Below are positions 27,392-36,536 of a DNA stretch of 64,000 bases, piece after piece; position 1 is the first letter of the stretch, and the number at the start of each line of letters is the position of its first letter. This DNA is from JAEUIE01 sp047602475. GTDB lineage: Bacteria; Planctomycetota; Planctomycetia; Gemmatales; HRBIN36. Position numbers and translations under genes: made by a program. Below the pieces are notes generated by a model that did no database searches, was not told the DNA's origin, and saw nothing but the letters and a program-made list of their open reading frames with translations. The stretch lies in NCBI GenBank assembly GCA_047602475.1, contig JASGHE010000002.1, forward strand, positions 1 through 64,000, written 5' to 3'.

Positions 27392-28782
27392 TTAGTCTCG
27401 TTCAAGGATCGCTTCCAGCTTCCCTGCACGCACAGCCCGGGTGAGCGTTTCATGATCCTCTTCGCTTTGATCGGCATACGCTGCGGCAAAGGTCGCAATC
27501 GCCTGATCAAAGACGTCACTCTCACCGAGATAGCCTGCGATCAGGGCAGGCTCTCCAGAACGTGCGTGTGCCCGGGCCAGGGTCCAGCCACACCATTCAG
27601 CAAACAACTTCATCTCGGAGGAGCCAAAAGTCTCGATGGCGAATTTGATCTTCGCGTCGCGGAGCTGGCGAATGTAGAACTGCCGGCCAGACCGGCCCTC
27701 GGTCCAACCGAGGAACAGGTCGCTCGACGACTGCATGAGTCGATGGCCCTGCACGACGCGCTGACCGTGATTGGCGTAACCGCTTTTGCCCGCGAAACGT
27801 TCGAGGACAGATTCACCGGCTTGTTTTACCTGTAGGAACAAGGGATCGCGTTCGCCTGCCATCAGGAGAATAATGGCGCATACTGTGCCGACGCTGCCGA
27901 CGCCAACGACTTTGATCGTCATGTCTTTGAATTCATAGCGATCCAGAAGGACACGCCGGTCTTCCGGAAGAGTTTCACGGTACTGTTGAAACGCCGCCTG
28001 CACCATGCTGTTAAACTCTTCCGAGCCGTGGTCATGCCAATGATAAATCAGCGGAGGATTGTCCCGGATCATCGGCGACCCGCCGGCTGAATCCGAGAGC
28101 TTGGGGAAGTCATATTCCAAAGCATTCTGTGCCTTCGCCTTGGAAAGTCGTTTCTTGGCCCGGCTGCGTATCTCCAGACGATCGATATCGCGAACAAGCT
28201 TGTCGGCGTCTAGACTGTGATACCACACTTCTATCGCACGCATTTCGCTGAACTCGGCCATGCGCTCACGGTAAGAACGCACACAGGTCAGCACAGCTTC
28301 CTTGGCTCGCTTCTCGCTCAGGCCGTTGTTGCGAGAGGCGATGACGAAGCTGGCTGCTAGTCGCTTCACATCCCATTCCCAGGGGGCGGGCAGCGTTTCA
28401 TCCAGGTCGTGGATGTCAAAGATGACTCGGCGTTCTGGAGTGGCGAAGATACGGAAATTGCCCAGGTGGGCATCGCCGCACACCTGCGCTAGCACACCCG
28501 TGGCCGGCAGATTCGCCAGGTCTACCGCCATCGCCAGAGCCGCCCCGCGATAATAGGTAAATGGCGATTGAATCATGCGCCATGACGAATGGGAATCAGT
28601 TGCGGGATGCGTCCCGTGTTCCCTTCCTTTACCAACTGCACCGGATCAGGCCGGTTAGCCGGTGCCTGCCATGCAGCATGAGAACGGCGCGGACATTTCT
28701 TCCGAAGTTCCCTGCCCCGTGCCATGAGTTCGGACTTTGAAGGCCGAGGCGATTCAAATGGCATGATCGATCTGCCTTTCAT
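27392..28782 (-). CDS. DUF2252 family protein, one-base deletion
   Basis: Two overlapping frames make one protein. The first (from 28,782) reads ESPRPSKSELMARGRELRKK and GNTGRIPQLIPIRHG. The second (from 28,576) reads MIQSPFTYYRGAALAMAVDL, VCGDAHLGNFRIFATPERRV, FDIHDLDETLPAPWEWDVKR, WHDHGSEEF, VVGVGSVGTVCAIILL and FLQVKQAGESVLE. The conserved IRHGRM-SPF segment is split where one base seems missing near 28,580 (GGCGCATGATT). DUF2252 proteins have a kinase-like (aminoglycoside phosphotransferase-like) fold; GDAHLGNF and DLDET are the key motifs. Biochemical role unknown. Overlap of TGA with ATG could also allow coupled translation. Confidence 0.85.
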
Positions 28783-28813
28783 CTGATGTCAAATTGCCTT
28801 GCGTGCCACATTG

Positions 28814-30129
28814 CTAAGATAGTGTCCCCAGATATCGCAGCGCCTTGATACCGGGCAGAAAGAAATACGCACCGCCCCTAACGGTCGTCAGAGAGGGCAA
28901 CCCTTTGAGCACTCTCCTGATGGGCCGCTTCGGGATTTTGTATTCCAGCGTGCCGTCCTGGTTGCCGATGATCGGGTCTCGTTCGTTCGCCAGCTCGTGG
29001 AAGTTCTTATCGTTGGCCCACACGTTTTGGGCGAATTCAAACTGTCGGATCAGGCTGGCACAGAGGATGAAGGCAGCGATGCCACGGTCCGCCCCATCTT
29101 CAGGCGCGCCATCGGGCAAAGGCGGTCCATAAGTGGCGCCCCGGCGAATCATCCGTCTCCGGTTCATGTTCGGGGCCGTGTCGCGGGGGTTCATCCGCCG
29201 GATATGCGACCCGAGCGGCACAGCGTAGCCATGCGGGTCCATTTCCTTGTAGTTGAAGTTGTTGTTGCGCAGCGGATCAGCACCCAGAGCAGGATCATCT
29301 TTATCGGGTGCCAGCACCAGCGGAGCACCGCTGCGCCAACGGCCCATGAGCTTGGCTGCGATCAACTCCTGCTCTTCGGAGGTCTTGCCGTGCTGCTGAA
29401 GAAAATCACGGAACGCCCCAACGTGCTCCTGCAATCGACGGTAAGCCATGTAGCTGCCGTTGCGACGCAGTACCTCAGGAAGCGGTTGATCGACCACGCT
29501 CCCGGTCTCATCGGCATAGCCCAGGATGAATTCGCCCGCCTTCAGCGGTTCGCCGGAACCAGGCGTCGGCGCTTCCCCGATCCTTCGATCACCGGCTGCG
29601 ACATGCGGTCTCGATAGCCAAAGTGATCATGAGCGTACTCCAGCGGCGGAGTCGCTTCGAGGTCCAGCGACGAGAGAATCTCCACACCACCACAGGTAGC
29701 CAGGAAGTTCCGATGCTCATGTACGCAACGATCTCGTTCAGGAACATCACGGGCAAAGAGGATAACGATGGCGTGCAACTTCGGGCTGGCCAGTTCACCC
29801 ACCCAGCGGTCGGGATGATTGTTGCCCGTATCGCCCAGGACCTCCGCCCGAGCCGCCATGCCCTGTCTGAACTCCTCAGGAAACGAGGCCAGGGCGTTCT
29901 CATCGACACCGAGCACCCGCAGCCCATTCCAGGTGAATGCCACCGTAACCCATCGCTTGTCCGTCTCAGGTGAAACACGCACTTGCGACACCGACTGCAC
30001 CGTCGGTGTCATACCGGCAAGCCAGCACTTCCCAGCAGCGGCACTGGAGAACGTCAGAAACTCGTACCGCGCCGCCAGGGCCGGTGCCCTGCAGAGCAGG
30101 ATGTGTTGAATGTCATCAAGATCGAGCAT
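28814..30129 (-). CDS. DyP-type heme peroxidase, one frameshift
   Basis: Start MLDLDDIQHILLCRAPALAA. Conserved features in order: LAGMTPTVQSVSQ, FTWNGLRVLGV, FPEEFRQGMAARAEVLGD, WVGELASPKLHAIVILFA, HFGYRDRMSQPVIEGSG, and in the second frame GEFILGYADETGS, FRDFLQQHG, SHIRRMNPRDTAP with the proximal heme His, MIRRGATYGP and RQFEFAQNVWANDKNF. The shift is near 29,555. The family GxxDG motif reads GYRDR here: catalytic Asp kept, last Gly changed to Arg. No Tat signal is seen, so it is probably cytoplasmic. About 438 residues. Confidence 0.87.
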
Positions 30130-30195
30130 TTCTCTATCTCACTCTTCCCTTAAATTGCAGCCGAGCATGGGTAATTGCCACTCAAACTTTTCAAA

Positions 30196-30603
30196 TCAGT
30201 TCAAGCGACCCCAGGTATGCCCCTCAGCCTTCCAAACATTGCCTTGTCTGGCGAATGTGAATATGAGTGTTCCGGGCCGAACGATGGATTCACCCTGATT
30301 GAGTTTGACAGTGAGCGTCGCGGATGTGGAAGCATACGCGCGATCACCTTCCACTCCCCATGCACGCACTCCTTCGAAAGCAAGATGCTCCTCCTTGACT
30401 CCGCCAGCCTTGACCCACACTTCTACATCCGCCCACCATTTGGCAAGTGCATCAGTACCTGTCCAGCGATACGGAGCAAACCCATCGACAATGACAACAT
30501 TGCCGGCGTAAATGGAGTTGAACAGGTCGAAGTCCTTGTTGCAGTAGGCTTTGAACACTCCATTGATCAAGTCCATGATTTCAGCAGGCGGTGTATTTGG
30601 CAT
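30196..30603 (-). CDS. Nuclear transport factor 2-like (SnoaL/DUF4440-type) protein
   Basis: 135 residues with the NTF2-like pattern: MDLINGVFKAYCNKDFDLF, YAGNVVIVDGFAPYRWTGTD, ALAKWWADVEVW, ARAYASTSATLTVK-like strand region, and the final sheet GTLIFTFARQGNVWKAEGHT. These cone-shaped folds act as small-ligand enzymes or binding proteins; the substrate is unknown. Lies 66 bases upstream of the DyP gene on the same strand and 17 bases after the next gene, so likely cotranscribed. Confidence 0.75.
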   Translation of the reverse strand: MPNTPPAEIMDLINGVFKAYCNKDFDLFNSIYAGNVVIVDGFAPYRWTGTDALAKWWADVEVWVKAGGVKEEHLAFEGVRAWGVEGDRAYASTSATLTVKLNQGESIVRPGTLIFTFARQGNVWKAEGHTWGRLN

Positions 30604-30619
30604 CTCAGGCTCCTTGCTA

Positions 30620-31177
30620 CTATTGCATCTGGTCCAGCATGTGAGAGAACGCCGCTTTCAGCTTCAATGCTTTCTTGATCTCTTCGCAACTGACGTAGGG
30701 ATGCTCGCTATATTCCAGAAAGCTGGGGCAGTGATGATCACGGAAGAACTTGCAGCAGGCTGCCGGGTTGCTTCGCCAGTCCTTGGGCCACCCTTCCAGA
30801 TTCTCAAAGACCGTGTTGATTCCCGTGCTGTTGAAGAGGGCTACCGCATCCTCCGTGTATTTGTCAAAGTCCGTGTCGAAGATGCCCTGGTACATCATGT
30901 AGGTCTCATCCTTGATGGGAATGAGCATCCACTTCAGATAGTGTGCTTTGAGAACCGCTAAGACATCGGGGGTGTCCTTCAGAGCGTTTTCCATCACTTT
31001 GGCATGATCGTAGAAAGCTTGTTCCCTTCCCGGAATCACCTTGGCAACAATTGAGAAACCGTAGCATGCGGGTGTTTTCGGGAAGATAGGGCCATAGCGG
31101 CCCTGCTCCACCTTGCCTGGGAATACTCCGCCCTTGGGAATGGCCATTGCTTCAGGCCGGGTGCCGTCGTTCTGCAT
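30620..31177 (-). CDS. Hypothetical protein with possible dimeric alpha/beta-barrel fold
   Basis: 185 residues, no signal peptide. The centre, ACYGFSIVAKVIPGREQAF, DVLAVLKAHYLKWMLIPIKD and ETYMMYQGIFDTDFDKYTED, has the alternating strand-helix-strand look of ferredoxin-like dimeric barrels, a fold shared with DyP peroxidases and heme-binding small proteins. The C-terminal half has Cys-rich NPAACCKFFRDHHCPSFLEY. The gene overlaps nothing but lies 1 base from its upstream neighbour. Given the adjacent peroxidase, heme or oxidative chemistry is possible, but that is inference. Confidence 0.6.
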   Translation of the reverse strand: MQNDGTRPEAMAIPKGGVFPGKVEQGRYGPIFPKTPACYGFSIVAKVIPGREQAFYDHAKVMENALKDTPDVLAVLKAHYLKWMLIPIKDETYMMYQGIFDTDFDKYTEDAVALFNSTGINTVFENLEGWPKDWRSNPAACCKFFRDHHCPSFLEYSEHPYVSCEEIKKALKLKAAFSHMLDQMQ

Positions 31178-31178
31178 G

Positions 31179-31625
31179 TCAGTCTCCCTTTCGTTCTGGT
31201 GGCTGCTCTGGAGTTGTGATTTCCTTTTTGACAGGTGGCTTCGCTGAAACGAACCTTTGAGCCAGACGTGTCACCGGCCCGCGAACGATGACATAAGGCA
31301 CAATGGCCAGCAGCGTGGCCGTTACAAGCAATTCCAACGTATAGATGCTCGAATGCGAGATGACTTGATAAATGGCGTCGAGCACCAGAGCGACACAGAA
31401 GACCATGCCGACGTCTTTCCAACCCTCTCGCAGCAAGGCTCGCCGCTGGTTGGCATCGGCGTAAACCGTCCACAAGAACGCCGGCTTACCCTGCCTGGCA
31501 TCACGCAACCCCGCCCGAATCGCAAAGAAGATCGCCACCGCAGGCTGAAGGATAATACGGAAGTGCATCAAGCCGTCGGCACGACCGATGAGGTCTTCCC
31601 AACCTCGTTTGATAGCTTCTTCCAA
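31179..31625 (-). CDS. Hypothetical membrane protein heading the DyP cluster
   Basis: 148 residues with three likely transmembrane segments: FRIILQPAVAIFFAIRAGL, VGMVFCVALVLDAIYQVI and LELLVTATLLAIVPYVIV. The C-terminal tail is charged and Pro-rich (TTPEQPPERKGD). The stop codon is one base from the start of the next gene (31,177), suggesting translational coupling. It appears to be the first gene of the all-minus cluster 31,625 to 26,293. No family recognised. Confidence 0.65.
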   Translation of the reverse strand: MEEAIKRGWEDLIGRADGLMHFRIILQPAVAIFFAIRAGLRDARQGKPAFLWTVYADANQRRALLREGWKDVGMVFCVALVLDAIYQVISHSSIYTLELLVTATLLAIVPYVIVRGPVTRLAQRFVSAKPPVKKEITTPEQPPERKGD

Positions 31626-31837
31626 CGTCGTAGTATCCAGGCTGGTGATGCAATCATCGTTGCTTCCTGCCTGTTCACTGTCAAGTAATTTCTAATGGGT
31701 CAATTGCTATATGGTTCCCCCGACCGAAGGTCTCCTCCTGAGCCATTGCAGCGCACAAGACCTGTGCCGAGCGCGAAATGGGCCTGTCAATACGATAAAA
31801 CCTGATTGAATCTACTTGGGTCGGTGCCATCCCACCT

Positions 31838-32818
31838 TCATCTGTTTTCCGTCGGCCGCAAAAATAGCGTGTTCGAGCCATAATCAATAAGGGCCGCGTG
31901 CTTTTTGAGAAAATCGCTGCCGAGGAAGCCACTCAACTGCGGTTCGCCATTCTTTTTTCGATTTGCATTGGTCGCATCTAATTCCCAAGTTGTGAAAGCA
32001 ACCTTTTCCACGATGCTGCCGATCGAGAAATGCTCAATGGTCCCGCGCGATACTTTGCGTTCGCCGGCGACTGTTGTCATGGTGTCGGAAGTCTCTACCA
32101 CCTTCAGCTTGGCACTCTTAGCGGTCGCCAGGGTTAATGTCATGTTGGAAGCGCCCGAATCCAACTTCAAGAAGGTCGACCGTCCTTCTACCATGGTCTT
32201 CATGGCATAACAATGTGATTTGTCGAACATCATTGAAACTTCGACTTTCCGATCACCTTTCAGTTTTTCGCCTATGCGGCCTGGCTTCTTGTTGGCTTCA
32301 CGAATATAGAGCCGTTGACGTTGATAATCAATCACCGCAGCATGCTCGGAAAGAAAATCACCGCCGAGGTAGCCATCAACGATTTGTTCACCGGCAGCCA
32401 CGCGCATCTTATTCACCACGGTGAGGTCGATGATGATCGCCCTGGTCTTGAATGAACTTCCGCCCAACGAGAGATTGCCAATTTGTGTATTATTCGTTTC
32501 GACCGAGCCATTGCCCGCGGCGGTGGTCGATTTATCGCCCGGTTTCAAGCCGGCTTTCTTCGCGCTGGGTTTATGAATGTTCGTGGTGGAACAGCCGGTA
32601 TCCAGCATCAAGTTCATTTTGACGCCTTCGACGTTGGCTTCCATGATCAAATATCCCCACTTATCAAACGTCAGCCGTACTTCGGTGAAATTCCGATTAT
32701 CCGATTTCCCCGGCTGTTTCGTTTCTTGAGCTACCAACACGACATGGCAGCCGATCCAAAGGGCGATGGCGGCAATCAGGGAGGTTCGCTGGTAAGTGAT
32801 CACGAGTGGCCCTGTCAT
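31838..32818 (-). CDS. Secreted protein with two retropepsin-like aspartic protease domains
   Basis: An N-terminal signal segment (LIAAIALWIGCHVVLVAQ) precedes two similar halves. The first has NLMLDTGCSTTNIH and GYLGGDFLSEHAAVIDYQRQ; the second has FLKLDSGASNMTLTL and GFLGSDFLKKHAALIDYGSN. D-T/S-G triads and the downstream G-x-LG-x-DFL pattern are typical of clan AA proteases, and each half could supply one catalytic Asp as in pepsins. 326 residues. Substrate unknown; both triads look intact. It stands alone, between intergenic repeats. Confidence 0.82.
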   Translation of the reverse strand: MTGPLVITYQRTSLIAAIALWIGCHVVLVAQETKQPGKSDNRNFTEVRLTFDKWGYLIMEANVEGVKMNLMLDTGCSTTNIHKPSAKKAGLKPGDKSTTAAGNGSVETNNTQIGNLSLGGSSFKTRAIIIDLTVVNKMRVAAGEQIVDGYLGGDFLSEHAAVIDYQRQRLYIREANKKPGRIGEKLKGDRKVEVSMMFDKSHCYAMKTMVEGRSTFLKLDSGASNMTLTLATAKSAKLKVVETSDTMTTVAGERKVSRGTIEHFSIGSIVEKVAFTTWELDATNANRKKNGEPQLSGFLGSDFLKKHAALIDYGSNTLFLRPTENR

Positions 32819-32949
32819 GATTCTCTTCGCAGCAAAGGGTAAATGGGGCTTGCTGGTAATCAGCGTTGTTCCCTCGATACCCTTTCAATTGTCCCTGCCA
32901 GAGATTCCGGACAGAAAATCTGAGAAATAGTGGAAATGCCCTTATTCCG

Positions 32950-33060
32950 CTGCTCGGCGCTGATTCCTCGCTCGGCGAAGGTCTCCCGCGCTCAGCGCGG
33001 GTCTTCGCGCTCGGCGCGGGTCTCCCGACCCCGCCGCTCCGCCCGACCGAAGGTCTCCTT
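32950..33060. repeat. GGTCTCC palindromic repeats downstream of the RAYT gene
   Basis: Several partly decayed copies of GGTCTCC with a full core GGTCTCCCGACC at 33,019-33,030 inside GCGCGG...CCGCCG arms. Preceding copies read CTCGGCGAAGGTCTCCCGCG and CTCAGCGCGGGTCTTCGCG. The 32,819-33,086 gap contains nothing else. Confidence 0.8.
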
Positions 33061-33086
33061 CCCCACCACAAACCAAAACCCAACGC

Positions 33087-33719
33087 TCACCACTGCACCA
33101 GGCTCAGAATCACATCATTTTCAATCTTCCCACCCGATGCCCAATAGCTCGCCGACGAAAATCGCCAGTGTTCAGCTTCCCTAACCAATCCCTTGCGTAA
33201 AGGATTGTGATGCAGATAGTCAATCTTCACCTGCCAGAAGTTCTCGGTCTCGATTTGAACAGGATGTCGTGTCGGCTGCCACAAGCGCCGCTCGCGATCA
33301 TCGCCGGCTCGTTCTTTTAGGATTTCCGGAAAACAGGCTGGCATGTGTTTGGAACAGAAGTCAGCAAGGCGACGGCCCGTGAACTTGCGAAAGTCCGTGA
33401 CGACTTGTTCCAACGACTTAGCTGCCTGCGCTAGGCACGTGTCTCCCTGCGCTCGGCGCGGGTCTCCCGACCCCGCCGCTCCGCCTGACCGAAGGTCTCC
33501 CGACCCCACCACAGCATCGGCATGGAAGACAATCGCATGCATGTGAGTCGGCATGATGACATAAGCATTGATCCGCAAGCCCTTCTGCTGATGACAGAAG
33601 TTCAGGCTTTCGGTAACGATCTTGCAAGCGGCTTCCGAGACAAAGATCGGCAACCAGTCCACGACGCTGAACGTGACGTAAAAGAGAGCCCCATCGGCAT
33701 GAAAGCGGTAGCGTTCCAT
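33087..33719 (-). CDS. REP-associated tyrosine transposase (RAYT, IS200-like Y1 family) with an in-frame repeat insert
   Basis: HUH-type single-strand transposase. Start MERYRFHADGALFYVTFSVV, then AYVIMPTHMHAIVFH with the HxH metal motif, TDFRKFTGRRLADFC, and the family ending YLHHNPLRKGLVREAEHWRF. Residues about 69-98 (VVGSGDLRSGGAAGSGDPRR and following) are foreign to the family and are encoded by two GGTCTCCCGACC palindromes at 33,461-33,472 and 33,494-33,505. The same repeats flank the gene on both sides, as REP elements do for RAYTs. With 210 residues it is longer than relatives by about the insert size. Activity is uncertain. Confidence 0.85.
   Translation of the reverse strand: MERYRFHADGALFYVTFSVVDWLPIFVSEAACKIVTESLNFCHQQKGLRINAYVIMPTHMHAIVFHADAVVGSGDLRSGGAAGSGDPRRAQGDTCLAQAAKSLEQVVTDFRKFTGRRLADFCSKHMPACFPEILKERAGDDRERRLWQPTRHPVQIETENFWQVKIDYLHHNPLRKGLVREAEHWRFSSASYWASGGKIENDVILSLVQW
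33420..33515. repeat. GGTCTCC repeat pair inside the RAYT coding sequence
   Basis: Two complete cores GGTCTCCCGACC (33,461-33,472 and 33,494-33,505) plus degenerate arms CTGCGCTCGGCGCG and CCGCCGCTCCGCCTGACCG. The reading frame of the transposase stays open through them. Confidence 0.85.
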
Positions 33720-33749
33720 GAGGGCATGGTATGCAAGTTACGGCGGGGC

Positions 33750-33812
33750 GTGGAGACCTTCGGTCGGGCGGACGGCGGGGTCAGGAGACCCGCGCCGAGC
33801 GCGAGGTCAGTG
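33750..33812. repeat. GGTCTCC repeat upstream of the RAYT gene (opposite orientation)
   Basis: GGTCAGGAGACC at 33,779-33,790 with a preceding GGAGACCTTCGGTCGGGCGG. It is in inverted orientation relative to the downstream copies, so the transposase gene lies between oppositely oriented palindromes. Confidence 0.75.
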
Positions 33813-33821
33813 TCAACCTGC

Positions 33822-34010
33822 CTATGCTGCATTACTGTTCGACTCGTCCGTTAATGATTGTTTCTCATCGGAACGGGATTCTTCCTCATCGAACAACCCG
33901 GAGAACAGGTCTCGTTCTTCTTCGCCAAGCGACTTGCGCCAAGAGGCAGGCACATCAAGTGCCCCGGCGGCCCGCAGTTCATCCACGGAGATCAAGTGTG
34001 GGTCCTTCAC
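33822..34010 (-). CDS. Small acidic ORF downstream of the OLD nuclease
   Basis: A GTG-started frame of 62 residues, KDPHLISVDELRAAGALDVP, then GEEERDLFSGLFDEEESRSD and a Ser/Asp-rich tail. Between it and the nuclease stop (34,011-34,120) another frame reads FALDWLAENTTELLNVLRVL and LALLVEMESAQSQLLEAICE without a good start. The two may be one small protein of about 100 residues split by a frameshift; if so it would abut the nuclease gene. No family recognised. Confidence 0.35.
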   Translation of the reverse strand: MKDPHLISVDELRAAGALDVPASWRKSLGEEERDLFSGLFDEEESRSDEKQSLTDESNSNAA

Positions 34011-34122
34011 AGATAGCCTCCAGGAGTTGCGATTGAGCGGACTCCATCTCTACGAGCAACGCCAGCACACGCAGGACATTGAGCAGTTCAGTCGTATTTT
34101 CGGCCAGCCAGTCGAGCGCGAA

Positions 34123-36082
34123 TCACAGCACCTCTCCGACCTTCGCAAACAAGCGCTCGAATCGCGTCAACTCGTTTGGCTGTAGTGCCGAGACCGTCAA
34201 TGCAGGCAGCAACGCTTGAGCGACGCGGTAGTGGTTAAAGCCGCCATCCTTCAGAAGCTTGATGCTTTTTGCTCTCAGCCAGTGGTTGATGCGCTCGATG
34301 ATGCGCGGCTGCGCCCCCAGCTCGGCGACCGTCAGCGCAACGCCGTTTAGTTCCTTGACGTAAGCCCGATTGAACGCTGTGATGTAGGCGTCGGCAGGCA
34401 ATAAGTCTTCGATGTCGGCCTCGCCCGGCTGTGGCTCAAGGAACATCGAGAAGTCGAGGATTCGCTTGCGTTCGATCAGTTTTTGCCGGACCAGGTCTTC
34501 CAACTTCTGGTGCGGGCTGCTAGCACGGTCATGCAGCACCACGAGCTGCAGCTTGTTGGATCCGAGCAGTGCAACGAAAGTAGCCAGCTTGTCCAGGCCA
34601 CCGACCGGTACCAGGATCGCGTCGCCCAGCCCCTGCTTGCCGCCAGCTTCAAGCAGTGCGCCGATGTGCTGCAGCAGAATCAGATCGGCTGGGCCTTCGA
34701 TCAGGATGTTCTTTTTCGCGATGAACAGGTTTTGCGCGATGGAGTAGCCGAGCGCGGCCTGTAGCGGGAACACGCTTTCATCCGACGAGCCAGCGAGGTC
34801 GCCTGTGACCTTAGTTCCTTCCTTGATGCGGTCTTCAACAACGCGCACGTCGTCAAGGCCGGCGCTGTCAACCATGAACGGCGAGTGCGTTGTGTAGATG
34901 ATCTGATGCTGTTCCGACAGTTCGCGGATGTAAGCCAGGAAGTCCGCTTGCGCCAGCGCGTGTAGGTTCAGGCCCGGTTCATCGAGTAGCAGCACGAGCG
35001 AGTCATTTGTTGCGGCGCGCGACTGCACGGCGTCGAACCAGACCAGAAAGCTGAAGAACCAGATGAAGCCTTTGCTGCGCTGGCCAAATGGCACCGTCAC
35101 ACCGTGCCGGCGGTTCTTGATGCGGATGTAGAGGTTGACGCCACTGTTGTACGGCGGAACGTCCTTGGAGTCGCTCTTGAGATCGAACTCGACATCCAGG
35201 TCCTGGTTTTGTTTCCAAAATTTGAAGACCTTTTGCGTGATGTTCAGCCCGATGGCTTCCAGCTTGGCCTTCCCCGTTTCGTAGCCTTCATCGCTCATCA
35301 ACTCGTTCAGCGTCGTGCCGGCAAGCTGTAGCAGCCCCTGCGCGGTTTCGTCGGCTTCGGTCAACTGCTTTGCGGCTTCACGCTGCTGCAGCGCGGGCAA
35401 GTTGATCTTGCCTTCGAGCAGTTTGTAGTCGTCGAAGTAGAGGAACTTTGGCAGCGCCGGCGACACATAGGTCTGCCAGATGTGCCCGTCAACCAGCCCC
35501 CAGCCGCTCGCAGTTAACGGCGCGAGAACGCCACTGTGCCGCGAACGTCGCCAGCCGGTTGTCCGCTGGCAGGCTGAGGCCCTCAATCTTCGTTAGAGCA
35601 TGCTCAAGCCGCGCCGCGCCGTTAAAGACCTCGTCCCTGTGTTCCAAGTCGGCGAGCGGCTTCTGAAGAGACGCAACTGCCGCCTTCTGGTCGATATGGA
35701 AGCCGATGGTGTTCGTGTTGGCGATGGTCGTGTTGCGTGTGAACGTGCTACCGGCGACAACGATCTCGGCACCGCCAAATACGTTCTTGTTGATCTTGTC
35801 GGCTAGCGTCTTCTCTATACGGAACGTCAGTTCAACAGTCTTTTGGTAGTTCCCGGCCTCGTGCTGCGGCCGGTAGCGCACAAGGTCTTTGCGCGGGTAG
35901 TCGGCGACGTATTCGTATTTGGCGGCGCCAAGCGGCATGGCCTTGTGCAGCGCTTCGAGGAACGCCGTCTTCCCGGACTCGTTCTTGCCAACAAGCACCG
36001 TCACGTCGTCGGCTAGTGTCACGGGCGTTGAGTCCTCAATGGATTTGTATTTCCAGACCTGCGCTTTGATTAGCGTTAGCAC
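34123..36082 (-). CDS. OLD-family ATP-dependent endonuclease (AAA ATPase plus TOPRIM), one frameshift
   Basis: GTG at 36,082 after GGAGG (LTLIKAQVWKYKSIEDSTPV) is the likely start; ATG at 36,097 is an alternative. Walker A is VTVLVGKNESGKTAFLEALH; Walker B/signature DSLVLLLDEPGLNLHALAQA; the switch His is in QIIYTTHSPFMVDSAG. The C-terminal TOPRIM-like part has ILIEGPADLILLQHIGALL and LVPVGGLDKL. A shift near 35,530 joins the halves to about 650 residues. OLD proteins couple ATP binding to DNA cleavage and occur in phage defence (P2 OLD; GajA of Gabija). No GajB-like helicase is adjacent, so a class 1 single-gene OLD is most likely. Confidence 0.83.
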
Positions 36083-36119
36083 GATGCCTCCGAACATTAT
36101 CTCGTTTCAACCATCAGCT

Positions 36120-36536
36120 TAGGGGACACAGTTTGTCCGACGAACATATGATTAACCAAGCCATAGATCACATAATACAAGCGCATTCTTTACCCAGTCA
36201 ATAATTAACTTGTTATCTTGTTTGGATTTGCGACGAGTAGGCTTCGCGGCTTTCATCTCTTTTCTGAATCACTATTTCCATGAACTCCTCGGTCGGAGAC
36301 CGAGGACGAGAGAGACTGTGACAGTTACACCAATCCTCCCATGCCCCACCGCCCCAACCCCGCCCACTTCCCGCCCGCCACTTGATTTAGACCTTAGTGC
36401 CGCTATCATGACCCTACTTCACATCCACTCGGCTCTGCTACGATTGCCATTGGAGTGCTGCCAGGCCCAATGGTTTCTTTCGAACGCACTGTGTGTTCTT
36501 TCAATTGGTCCTGGGTATATATCCCACGGGACTGCT
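36120..36536. other. Region between OLD nuclease and DEAD-box helicase, with a hairpin
   Basis: No supported gene. It holds a perfect hairpin CCTCGGTC-GGA-GACCGAGG (36,287-36,305), which contains a variant of the GGTC...GACC core. The helicase frame is open upstream of its start from 36,210, but that stretch (MLSCLDLRRVGFAAFISFLN) has no family similarity. Confidence 0.55.

Noticed and set aside
34011..34122. A toxin-antitoxin pair next to the OLD nuclease
   Set aside because: The small frames lack any toxin or antitoxin signature and one has no usable start codon.
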